A stretch of 23,505 nt of DNA, taken from an uncultured Blautia sp. (GTDB lineage Bacteria > Bacillota > Clostridia > Lachnospirales > Lachnospiraceae). The notes below the pieces were generated by a model. It saw only the letters and a program-made list of their open reading frames with translations, was not told the DNA's origin and made no database searches. The stretch lies in contig CABSEJ010000029.1 in assembly GCA_902476765.1 (NCBI GenBank), positions 1 through 23,505 of the forward strand, written 5' to 3'. A program made the translations under genes and the position numbers. Positions 16,481-23,476 of the stretch are shown one piece after another (position 1 is the first letter of the stretch; each line of letters begins with the position of its first letter).

Positions 16481-16987
16481 TTATTCTTCTTCACAGCCCT
16501 TCCGGCTGTCCGGTTCCCCGGCATCCTGGCAGCACTTTCTTTCCTCCTGCCGGGAAGCAGCTTCACCATCTGTCTGGCAGCCCTGGTCTGCACATTCCTG
16601 GCTTTCTGTCTGGCAAGCCTCTTCTGCGGATGTCTCACAATCCGGCTGGAAATCCTTCACTTCACCATCCTGCCCGGCTGCCGCTTTTGCCTGTTCCATT
16701 TCTTCCAGCTTCTGTTTCAGAGCCGCCACCTGCTCAGGAGTCATTTTATCCAGCAGCTTTTCCAGCTCCTCCGGGGTAGATGGCTTCACAGAAACCTTCA
16801 CATTTTCTCTCACTTTTTCTTTGATATTATGCTTCAGCTCCTCATTGAGAACCTTCCCCTGCTCCACAGTCAGCTCTCCCTTTTTTACCAGCTCCTCTAA
16901 AATTTCTCCTGATTTTTCCGCAGTAGCTGCCACTGCTCCTATACCTGCCAGCAAAATTTTTTTTACATTATCTCCTAAACTATCCAT
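16481..16987 (-). CDS. Phasin-like coiled-coil protein with Cys-rich acidic tail
   Basis: A 168-residue protein from ATG 16987 (AGGAG eight bases upstream). Residues about 1-105 resemble the phasin/PhaI-type fold: an amphipathic start (VKKILLAGIGAVAATAEKSGEILEELVKKGELTVEQG) and predicted coiled coil up to about residue 100, with a TPEELEKLLDKMTPEQVAALKQKL segment. Residues about 106-168 are a hydrophilic, acidic low-complexity tail with seven cysteines (117, 125, 132, 137, 152, 153, 165), which is unusual for a phasin. It sits between the kinase DgkA and UbiB in one operon. No polyhydroxyalkanoate synthase is in view, so granule coating is not implied; a membrane- or lipid-surface scaffold is more plausible. 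Confidence 0.7.
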   Translation of the reverse strand: MDSLGDNVKKILLAGIGAVAATAEKSGEILEELVKKGELTVEQGKVLNEELKHNIKEKVRENVKVSVKPSTPEELEKLLDKMTPEQVAALKQKLEEMEQAKAAAGQDGEVKDFQPDCETSAEEACQTESQECADQGCQTDGEAASRQEERKCCQDAGEPDSRKGCEEE

Positions 16988-17006
16988 AATCCAATCTCCT
17001 TTCCAA

Positions 17007-17378
17007 TCAAAGCACCATAGCTGCAAGCTTTGGCAAAAAAATCAGACATCCCACAATAGCCGCAAAGATTGCTGCCGTCAGGACGGCTCCCGCAGCGGCG
17101 TCCTTGGCCTTCTTGGCCAGAGGATGGACCTCCTGGCAGGCCAAATCCACAACTGCCTCCAAAGCCGTATTTACCAGCTCCAGAGACATAACCAGGGCAC
17201 AAAGGCCCAGGCAGATACACCATTGTATCAGGCTGATTCTAAGGAAAAAACCAAAAAGAATCACCAGCGCCCCGGCGGCGCAGTGAATCTTCATATTTCT
17301 CTCCCGTCTCACCGTCTCCAGGATTCCGGAAAAAGCATAGCCAAAGCTTTTATAAAGAGGATTCTTCTTTCCTGCCAT
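17007..17378 (-). CDS. dgkA: Diacylglycerol/undecaprenol kinase (DgkA family)
   Basis: Small integral-membrane lipid kinase, 123 residues with three membrane helices. In Gram-positive bacteria this family phosphorylates undecaprenol to replenish the carrier lipid for cell-wall synthesis. Visible hallmarks are Glu26 in RRERN, Glu67 and Glu74 in ELVNTALEAVVD (catalytic base and metal ligand in the E. coli enzyme), and HPLAKKAKDAAAGAVL. The start is ATG 17378, six bases after AAAGGTG; GTG or ATG codons at 17387 and 17384 are too close to that site. It is the first gene of the operon with the phasin-like and UbiB genes (19 and 57 base gaps), behind its own promoter. Confidence 0.92.
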   Translation of the reverse strand: MAGKKNPLYKSFGYAFSGILETVRRERNMKIHCAAGALVILFGFFLRISLIQWCICLGLCALVMSLELVNTALEAVVDLACQEVHPLAKKAKDAAAGAVLTAAIFAAIVGCLIFLPKLAAMVL

Positions 17379-17402
17379 ATACATCACCTTTGCTTTTTTT
17401 CT

Positions 17403-17431
17403 ATTATACTATACTTTTTCCAAAATCTCAG
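17403..17431 (-). promoter_or_regulatory. Promoter of the DgkA-phasin-UbiB operon
   Basis: On the minus strand: perfect -10 TATAAT (17408-17403), 17-base spacer, and -35 CTGAGA (17431-17426; 4 of 6). It lies right after the GH125 stop codon, with no terminator between, so GH125 readthrough into this operon is possible. Confidence 0.6.
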
Positions 17432-17449
17432 CAAATTTTCATACAATAA

Positions 17450-18760
17450 TTATTTTTCCAAAGTGTATCCCAAATAATCCAGAAACAGTTCCGCATACAT
17501 GGCATTGGCCCAGGAAAACCATTCTCTGGTATATTTGGTGTCATCATCCTTACAAAATCCCTCGTGCATCATCCCTTTTCCTCCGGTAGTGGCTGCCATA
17601 TTCTTCAGGATTCTCAGCTTTTCCTCCCTGCTCCCGGCAGTCAGACCCTCCATGGCCATAGCAATATGCCAGATATAACCAGCCGGAGTGTGGGGACTGC
17701 CTATGCCTGAAGCCTTTTTCCCCTGAAAATAATAGGGATTTCCGCAGCTTAAAAGGAATTTTCTGGTATTTTGGGCAGTCTGTCTGTGGCCCTCGTAGCC
17801 AATGTAATCCATAGCCAGCAGGCTGGGTACATTCGCATCATCCATCAGATTGTACATGCCCCACCCATCTGTCTCATAAGCATAAATCCAGCCGAAATCC
17901 TCTGTCAGAACACGGCCTTCTTTTTCAATGGCCTGTCTTACCTGCCGTCCCAGCTCTCCTGCTGTCTTTTCCATTCTCTTATCCTGAAAAATCTCCTGCT
18001 CAATCTCTTCCAGATACCCCAGAACCACGGCAGCGAACATGTTAGAGGGAATCAGATAACCATAAGTGCAGGCGTCGTCACTGGGCCGGAAGCCGGACCA
18101 GATAAGGCCTGTATCCGGCTTAGTCAGGGCTCCCTTCCCCTCTCTGGAAAGGGTATCCCGAAAATAGCTGTTTTCCCGCACAAACCGGTAAGGTGATTTT
18201 TCCTCATGATTCTGTTCCGTGGTAAAGACCTCCAGGATTTTCTCCGCTCCTTCCTGGAATTTTCCCTGAAACTGGGAAGTACAGCCTGTGTTTTTCCAAA
18301 GAAGATAGGCCAGCCATATGGGGTAGCACAGAGAATCCACCTCAAATTTCCGCTCCCACACCCAGGGATTTTGGTCCGGGTCGTCCTTCTCCCAGCAGGC
18401 CCCGCTGGGACTGTCATTAAATGCATTAGCATAAGGGTCAATACAAATATAATAAAACTGCCGTCTCACCAAGCCTGCAATGGTCTCCTGTATTCTTTCA
18501 TCTTCTTTAGCCAGAAAAAGATAGGGATGGAGCTGGGCTGCCGAATCTCTAAGCCACATAGCCGGAATATCTCCGGTAATCACATGGGTGGTATTATCCT
18601 CCATCTGTTTAACCGTGGTATCCAGGGTATTGGTATAGCAGGACTGGAATATATCCATCAGCTCCTGTTCTTCTCCTGCTTTTTCCCTTAATTCTCTGAA
18701 AAATTTTTCCATGGTATGTTTAAAATAAGGTTTTCTGTTTTCCTGTATGTCTGTATGCAT
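17450..18760 (-). CDS. GH125 exo-alpha-1,6-mannosidase (cytoplasmic)
   Basis: Family GH125 inverting, metal-independent mannosidase, 436 residues, no signal peptide. Family members remove non-reducing alpha-1,6-mannose, as in N-glycan cores. Recognisable stretches are THVITGDIPAMWLRDSAAQLHPY (about 58-80), FEVDSLCYPIWLAY, IWSGFRPSDDACTYGYLIPSNMFA with the acid Asp228 or Asp229, and MMHEGF with the general base Glu400 (these correspond to Asp220 and Glu393 of the C. perfringens enzyme). It works naturally with GH38 but is separated from it here by the lipid operon. Upstream (18761-18901) I see only a TAAAAT at 18814-18809 as a possible -10, no strong -35, and no copy of the shared motif. AAAGGAG precedes the start. 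Confidence 0.94.
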   Translation of the reverse strand: MHTDIQENRKPYFKHTMEKFFRELREKAGEEQELMDIFQSCYTNTLDTTVKQMEDNTTHVITGDIPAMWLRDSAAQLHPYLFLAKEDERIQETIAGLVRRQFYYICIDPYANAFNDSPSGACWEKDDPDQNPWVWERKFEVDSLCYPIWLAYLLWKNTGCTSQFQGKFQEGAEKILEVFTTEQNHEEKSPYRFVRENSYFRDTLSREGKGALTKPDTGLIWSGFRPSDDACTYGYLIPSNMFAAVVLGYLEEIEQEIFQDKRMEKTAGELGRQVRQAIEKEGRVLTEDFGWIYAYETDGWGMYNLMDDANVPSLLAMDYIGYEGHRQTAQNTRKFLLSCGNPYYFQGKKASGIGSPHTPAGYIWHIAMAMEGLTAGSREEKLRILKNMAATTGGKGMMHEGFCKDDDTKYTREWFSWANAMYAELFLDYLGYTLEK

Positions 18761-18901
18761 GGTTTTTCTCCTTTTGACTTAGCTTAAAGGCCATTTGCCT
18801 CCGCTATTATTTTACCCCATGCCTAAAGCCGGAAAAAGTGGAAGAACTATGTAAACAGGGAACATATGGCAGTTTTTTCTTCCTGCAGGCCGGAAAGTTC
18901 C

Positions 18902-19969
18902 TCAACCTTTTTCCCGGACAAAGAAGAGGGCTGCTGCTGCCCCGCAAACGCCTCCTGCTACCTTTGTCACAAGAAGGGGAACTACCATCTCCTGATTCAC
19001 GCCGAACACAAACCCCATATGTGCCGCCAGCATAGAGGCTGAGCAGACCATAAAAGCTCCGTTTACCACTCTGCCTTTGGGATTCATGTTTTTCATCAAC
19101 ACAATAGCAGGCACCACGCTGACAATACTGATGAGCAGTCCTGCAATACTGCTGGAATTCATGCCTGTCCGGATTCCCAGCCAATTCATAGGCCTTCTCA
19201 AAAGCCGCTGCAAAAGCTCTGCCACAGGCAGACTTCCCAGCATCACCACTCCGATAGATGCCACGATACCCATGGCCTCCTCTATAGGCGCCAGCATAGG
19301 AAGCAGCTTCCAGCCTGTCATATAGGCCACTGCCCCTGCTATAAGTCCGATGGTAGTAAGTGCCTTGATTCCCTCCGCAAAGAGAGAAAAACCGCTTATG
19401 GTTTTTCCCGGAAATTTCTGCAGCCCTGCCATAAGGGCCAGGGACAACAGAAACACCGGAATACTCTGAACCAGGGTCTTCAAAACCGGCAGGCCGCACA
19501 GGGCTCCTCCTATCAGAAGAGCTACCGGCAGCACTCCCAGTCCCAGAAGAATTCCTTTTGCAAAGGAAGGTCTTTCCTCCTCTCCTAAAATCCCCATTCC
19601 CATGGGAACAGTAAAGGTTAAGGTACAGCCGAAAGTAGCGGCTACCACAATTCCTCCGTAGTCTCCCATCCTGGTGTCCACTGCCAGCTCCCGGGCCAGC
19701 TGATAGCCGCCCATGTCAATAGCCAGCCAGCCGCCCAGCATAGCCGGGTCAAGGCCCAGGGCATTGCAGAAAGGCACTGCTCCCAACTTTAACAACCGGG
19801 AAACCAGGGGGACCAGACAGATAATTCCGGCCATAGAAAGAGCAGTGGACCCCAGCAGCAGAAAAGCCTCTTCAAATTTCTCTCCTAAGCCCAGCCGGTT
19901 CCCTAAAAGCCGGTCGGCTCCTCCAATCAAGGCTCCGGCGGCCATTATCCACATAATCACGGTTTCCAT
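18902..19969 (-). CDS. eutH: EutH-type ethanolamine transporter (orphan)
   Basis: A 355-residue polytopic membrane protein with about 10-11 helices that matches EutH along its whole length: FEEAFLLLGSTALSMAGIICLVP, WLAIDMGGYQLARELA, GFSLFAEGIKALTTIGLIAG, GWKLLPMLAPIEEAMGIVASIGVVMLGSLPVAELL and MNPKGRVVNGAFMVCSASMLAAHMGFVFG. EutH normally supports ethanolamine entry for the eut microcompartment pathway. No other eut gene is in the window, so this copy is an orphan and the substrate is uncertain. The start codon lies one base after the stop of the aminopeptidase gene (TAA-G-ATG), with only a weak ribosome site, so translation is probably coupled to it. Confidence 0.85.
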   Translation of the reverse strand: METVIMWIMAAGALIGGADRLLGNRLGLGEKFEEAFLLLGSTALSMAGIICLVPLVSRLLKLGAVPFCNALGLDPAMLGGWLAIDMGGYQLARELAVDTRMGDYGGIVVAATFGCTLTFTVPMGMGILGEEERPSFAKGILLGLGVLPVALLIGGALCGLPVLKTLVQSIPVFLLSLALMAGLQKFPGKTISGFSLFAEGIKALTTIGLIAGAVAYMTGWKLLPMLAPIEEAMGIVASIGVVMLGSLPVAELLQRLLRRPMNWLGIRTGMNSSSIAGLLISIVSVVPAIVLMKNMNPKGRVVNGAFMVCSASMLAAHMGFVFGVNQEMVVPLLVTKVAGGVCGAAAALFFVREKG

Positions 19970-19970
19970 C

Positions 19971-21218
19971 TTATCTTCGTCCCATCACAGCTTCAATATC
20001 TTCTACAGTTCTTGGAATATGCCTGGAAAGATTTTCACACCCTGTCTCTGTCACCAGACAGTTATCCTCCAGCCTGAAGCCTATACCCCACTCCTCATGA
20101 TAAATTCCTACATCAACACAGAAAACCATATTGGGGCCTATGATTTCAGGAGTCAATATTGCATCATGGACATCAAAGCCAATGTGGTGAGCCCCGCCGT
20201 GCCACATATAGGTACCAATGTCTTGGAAAGAATGTACCACACCTGCATCTTTCAGACGTTCATAATTATATCTGCGGATGGTTGCGTCCACATCTTTCAT
20301 TTTCATTCCCGGCTTGATGATGGAAAACATATAGTTTGAAGTAGCCAGGGCACATTCATACAGCAGCCTTTGTTTCTCTGTGAATTTGCCGTTGCAGGGA
20401 AAGCCTCTGGACACATCTGTAATCAGGTTGTCATACTGGGCTCCCACGTCGTTCAGCACCATATCCCCGTCAAGAGCCTGGCCCTGATAGCTGTAGTAAT
20501 GAATACAGAAATTATTCCTGCCTGCGGAAATAATGGAAGGAAATCCCGGACCTTCCGGACCGTGCTGAGTCAGGGCATAATCAAACTCTGCTTTGTACTG
20601 ATACTCATACATTCCAGGCTTTGAACTTTTCATCATAGCCAGAATTCCTTCTTCTGTGATTTTCTCTGCCTTACGCAAAGCCTCTATCTCACAGGGCTGC
20701 TTGATAGTCCGCTGTCTGCGGATTTGAATATTTCCGTTTCCGATTTCCAGATAAGGAAACTGTTCTCTTATGTGTTTAGACAGACTGTGTCCGGGTCTGT
20801 CCCTGTCAGACACCTCTTCTTTATATAAATCCAAATATACCTTCCCGTAATTCCCTGCAGATGCAAAGCCTGCAAAATCCCGGTAAAAGGTATCTATGTA
20901 CCGGATTTCCTCTATCCCGGAAATCTCCTGAGCCTGGTCCGGCTTAATCCTGGTTCCGGTCCAACGCTCTGTCATAGGGTCCGGAGGCAGAATATATAAA
21001 ATCTCTCTTGCCCCTCCGTCCTGGTCCTTCAGGGCCAGCAAAGCCGCTTCCTTGCAGGAAATTCCCGTAAGATAAACGAAATTCCGGTCGCTGAAAAAGG
21101 GATAGAATTCATCATTGGTCTTACGGACCTCCTCCCCGGAGAAAAAGACAGCCATGGAGCCAGGCTCCATGGACTGATAAAATCTGTTTCTGTTTCCTTG
21201 ATAAAAATCTCTGTGCAT
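19971..21218 (-). CDS. M24 Xaa-Pro aminopeptidase (aminopeptidase P)
   Basis: Cytoplasmic two-metal peptidase that removes an N-terminal residue before proline, 415 residues. The AMP_N domain spans about 1-160 and the pita-bread catalytic domain about 175-415. Metal ligands are Asp257 and Asp268 (LNDVGAQYDNLITDVSRGF), His344 (HGGAHHIGFDVHD) and Glu384 (GFRLEDNCLVTETG). The fourth carboxylate, usually Glu in a VEPGxY motif, reads Asp369 in CVDVGIY, a conservative but noteworthy change. Start at ATG 21218 with AAGGAG upstream. It follows the YolD-like gene after 46 AT-rich bases with no clear terminator, so it may be read from the polymerase promoter, and it is coupled to eutH. Confidence 0.9.
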   Translation of the reverse strand: MHRDFYQGNRNRFYQSMEPGSMAVFFSGEEVRKTNDEFYPFFSDRNFVYLTGISCKEAALLALKDQDGGAREILYILPPDPMTERWTGTRIKPDQAQEISGIEEIRYIDTFYRDFAGFASAGNYGKVYLDLYKEEVSDRDRPGHSLSKHIREQFPYLEIGNGNIQIRRQRTIKQPCEIEALRKAEKITEEGILAMMKSSKPGMYEYQYKAEFDYALTQHGPEGPGFPSIISAGRNNFCIHYYSYQGQALDGDMVLNDVGAQYDNLITDVSRGFPCNGKFTEKQRLLYECALATSNYMFSIIKPGMKMKDVDATIRRYNYERLKDAGVVHSFQDIGTYMWHGGAHHIGFDVHDAILTPEIIGPNMVFCVDVGIYHEEWGIGFRLEDNCLVTETGCENLSRHIPRTVEDIEAVMGRR

Positions 21219-21264
21219 GGTAGTTCTCTCCTTCTCATGGTAATTTTATTGGATAATTTTATTT

Positions 21265-21747
21265 TTAACCTTTCATCCCAGAAACCTCTGCTTCCATTTT
21301 TCCAAACATGGGGCCCTTCAATTGCCTTATCTGTTCCATAGGAATGATGGTTTCATCCTTAAAAACAAGAGTATGTTCATAGGTATCTATTTTCTTTACA
21401 ATACCGGAATAGGTGACATAGGCACCTCCGGCTTTTCGGTTATCCGGCACAAAATAGGTAACCGTTATGGTTTGTTCCCCTCCTATATTTGTTCCCATAT
21501 TTTCTTTTATCCAGGTAAGCTGCTCATTGAGCAAAGCCTTTACATCCTCGCTAAGCTCCTGCTTCTCCTCCGTCAGGCGGGCCTTTTCCTTGATAGCCGC
21601 TTCATGTCCGGTAAGCGCCGCAAAAGGCGAAAACTGTGCGGCACGTTCATGCAGCGGCATAGGCGGATGGTTCCGTGAAGCAGGGCGGGACAGATTTATA
21701 ATGTCATCATAGCAATGACTGTCTTTATAATCTTTATCGTCTTTCAT
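21265..21747 (-). CDS. YolD-like family protein
   Basis: A 160-residue soluble protein of the YolD-like family, longer than the Bacillus YolD proteins but typical of clostridial versions. Residues about 15-55 (DIINLSRPASRNHPPMPLHERAAQFSPFAALTGHEAAI) are the conserved N-terminal part; a helical stretch and a small beta region (TVTYFVPDNRKAGGAYVTYSGIVKKIDTYEHTLVF) follow. In Bacillus, YolD-like genes sit with UvrX-type polymerases and have been proposed to be functionally linked to them; the molecular role is unclear. It follows the polymerase gene after 46 bases, with an AAAGGGAG site four bases before ATG 21747. Confidence 0.85.
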   Translation of the reverse strand: MKDDKDYKDSHCYDDIINLSRPASRNHPPMPLHERAAQFSPFAALTGHEAAIKEKARLTEEKQELSEDVKALLNEQLTWIKENMGTNIGGEQTITVTYFVPDNRKAGGAYVTYSGIVKKIDTYEHTLVFKDETIIPMEQIRQLKGPMFGKMEAEVSGMKG

Positions 21748-21793
21748 TCAGCTCCCTTTCCATTGCACAGGCAATTAAACATTCCTTCACTTG

Positions 21794-23320
21794 CTAAGCC
21801 TTATGGCCGCCGATTTGCCGGTTCCGCTCTTTGGCCGTGGCTCCTTCCTGAAGGCTCATCCCCTTGAGAATAGCGTTCTTGCCGAACTTCTTTTTTATAT
21901 CAAGCACTGCCTTCTGCATACGCTTCTCTCTCTCCAAAGCCGCTTCTTCCTGTGCTTCTTCCTTCTTTACGGCTTCATAATCCGTAAACAAATCCATCTG
22001 CTGAAATTCCTCTGTATGCCTGGCCAGGCTTTCCTCCACCAGCCGGTTTGCTGTAACAGTTATCCTTCTCACCAGCAGATTTTTGTCTACAATCCTGTCA
22101 TACAAGGCCAAAACGGCAGGGGTAATAAGCCTTGCCGAGGAGGTCTGCCTTTTCAGATTGGTTGTTCCGCAGGCATGTTTTAGAACGTTGCGCCCGTAGC
22201 GGTCTGTTGTAATCTCTCCTCTATACAGTTTTCTTCTGTCCGGGTCTCTGAGATTTTCCAAATCATAGCCAACAGTCAGAACGATTTGGTCTGTTACCAT
22301 TTCCTTCTCTACTAAATCCAGGACCATAAGGTCCGTCATTTCTTTCACCACTAATTTAGCTTTTTCAAAATCATAGGCACTTTGCAGTACCTGTCCGGAA
22401 CAAATGCTGTTGGTTTTTGGCTTGTAGGCTTTTACCAGCTTCATTGTGCAGGGTTCGTATCCCCAGGCATGGTCAATAAGCAGCTCTGCATTTATCCCAA
22501 AGAGCTGATACAGCAGCTCCTCATTATGAAAATCATTGGGACCGCCTATAGAGCATCTGGCAATGTCACCCATTGTGTAAAGTCCATTTTCCTCCAGCTT
22601 CTTTACATAGCCTCTTCCCACTCTCCAAAAATCTGTGAGGGGCCTGTGGCTCCACAGCAGCCTGCGGTAAGACATTTCATCCAGCTCTGCAATCCTTACC
22701 CCGTCTTTATCCGGTTCAATATGTTTTGCCACTATGTCCATGGCAATTTTGCAGAGATACAGATTTGTTCCAATCCCTGCTGTGGCTGTTATTCCAATGG
22801 TCCTTAACACATCCCGGATTATGGTCATTGCCAGTTCCCGGGCCGTCATGCCATAGGTGGCCAGATAATCCGTCACATCCATAAATACCTCGTCTATGGA
22901 ATAAATATGCATATCCTCCGGGGCAATATATTTCAGATAGATGTTGTAAATCCTTGTGCTGTATTCCATATAGCAGGCCATACGGGGAGGCGCCACAATA
23001 TAGTCAATGGCCAGGGCCGGATTGGCTTTTACTTCCTCATTGTCGTCGGAAGAGCCGGAGAACTTCCGGTCCGGGCCATTCTGCAGGCGTATGCGGTTAG
23101 CCTCCCTGATTTTTTCTACAACCTGAAAAAGCCGTGGCCTTCCTGAGATTCCATAGCTTTTTAAAGAAGGGGAAACGGCAAGACAGATGGTTTTCTCTGT
23201 GCGGCTCTTATCCGCTACCACAAGATTCGTGGTCAAAGGGTCCCGCTTCCGTTCTATACACTCCACAGAAGCATAAAAAGATTTCAAATCAATTGCAATG
23301 TAGGTTCTGCTCTTCTCCAT
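21794..23320 (-). CDS. Y-family translesion DNA polymerase (UvrX/UmuC-like)
   Basis: Error-prone polymerase that copies past DNA damage, 508 residues from ATG 23320 (GGGAGG nine bases upstream; the longer frame to 23371 has no ribosome site). Palm-domain acids are Asp11 (AIDLKSFYASVE, with probable steric gate Tyr16) and Asp143/Glu144 (YSIDEVFMDV). The helix-hairpin-helix/thumb region (FWRVGRGYVKKLEENGLYTMGDIA) and little-finger domain follow. QMDLF at 441-445 is a sliding-clamp binding motif. The C-terminal tail to residue 508 is charged and helical (ALEREKRMQKAVLDIKKKFGKN). It is the first gene of the operon with yolD. I see no canonical GAAC-4-GTTC LexA box upstream, but an inverted repeat overlies its promoter. 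Confidence 0.93.
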   Translation of the reverse strand: MEKSRTYIAIDLKSFYASVECIERKRDPLTTNLVVADKSRTEKTICLAVSPSLKSYGISGRPRLFQVVEKIREANRIRLQNGPDRKFSGSSDDNEEVKANPALAIDYIVAPPRMACYMEYSTRIYNIYLKYIAPEDMHIYSIDEVFMDVTDYLATYGMTARELAMTIIRDVLRTIGITATAGIGTNLYLCKIAMDIVAKHIEPDKDGVRIAELDEMSYRRLLWSHRPLTDFWRVGRGYVKKLEENGLYTMGDIARCSIGGPNDFHNEELLYQLFGINAELLIDHAWGYEPCTMKLVKAYKPKTNSICSGQVLQSAYDFEKAKLVVKEMTDLMVLDLVEKEMVTDQIVLTVGYDLENLRDPDRRKLYRGEITTDRYGRNVLKHACGTTNLKRQTSSARLITPAVLALYDRIVDKNLLVRRITVTANRLVEESLARHTEEFQQMDLFTDYEAVKKEEAQEEAALEREKRMQKAVLDIKKKFGKNAILKGMSLQEGATAKERNRQIGGHKA

Positions 23321-23414
23321 GAATCTGCACCTCCCTTGCCTGCGCCTGGCGCCCCATTCTGCAGTCTGCATCCCTCTCCAGGCAGGCGGCTTCTATCCTG
23401 GCTCGCTAAGGCTC

Positions 23415-23443
23415 ATTATAGCTTGAAATCAGGAAAGTTTCAA
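23415..23443 (-). promoter_or_regulatory. Promoter of the polymerase-YolD operon
   Basis: On the minus strand: -35 TTGAAA (23443-23438; 5 of 6), 17-base spacer, perfect -10 TATAAT (23420-23415). It is about 95 bases upstream of the polymerase start and is the strongest promoter match in the window. Confidence 0.75.
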
Positions 23444-23444
23444 G
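23422..23444. promoter_or_regulatory. Inverted repeat over the polymerase promoter, candidate operator
   Basis: CTTGAAA (23422-23428) is the reverse complement of TTTCAAG (23438-23444), nine bases apart. One arm contains the -35 box and the other lies in the spacer just before the -10, an ideal place for a repressor. No regulator can be named. Confidence 0.5.
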
Positions 23445-23456
23445 GCGAAAGAATGA

Positions 23457-23476
23457 GGCGTAGCGGTGGCTACGTC
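23457..23476. repeat. Small hairpin next to the polymerase promoter
   Basis: CGTAGC (23459-23464) pairs with GCTACG (23469-23474) around a GGTG loop, and the stem extends two more pairs with a wobble. The surrounding stretch from about 23440 to the window end has no reading frame of note and looks like a structured intergenic element truncated by the edge. Confidence 0.5.

Noticed and set aside
16481..16987. Polyhydroxyalkanoate granule role for the phasin-like protein
   Set aside because: No synthase, depolymerase or PhaR gene is in the window and the tail is atypical; only the fold resemblance is supported.
18807..19499. A 230-codon minus-strand frame overlapping the eutH gene
   Set aside because: It is out of frame with a full-length EutH match and its composition (Gly/Arg/Ser-rich) is that of a shadow frame.
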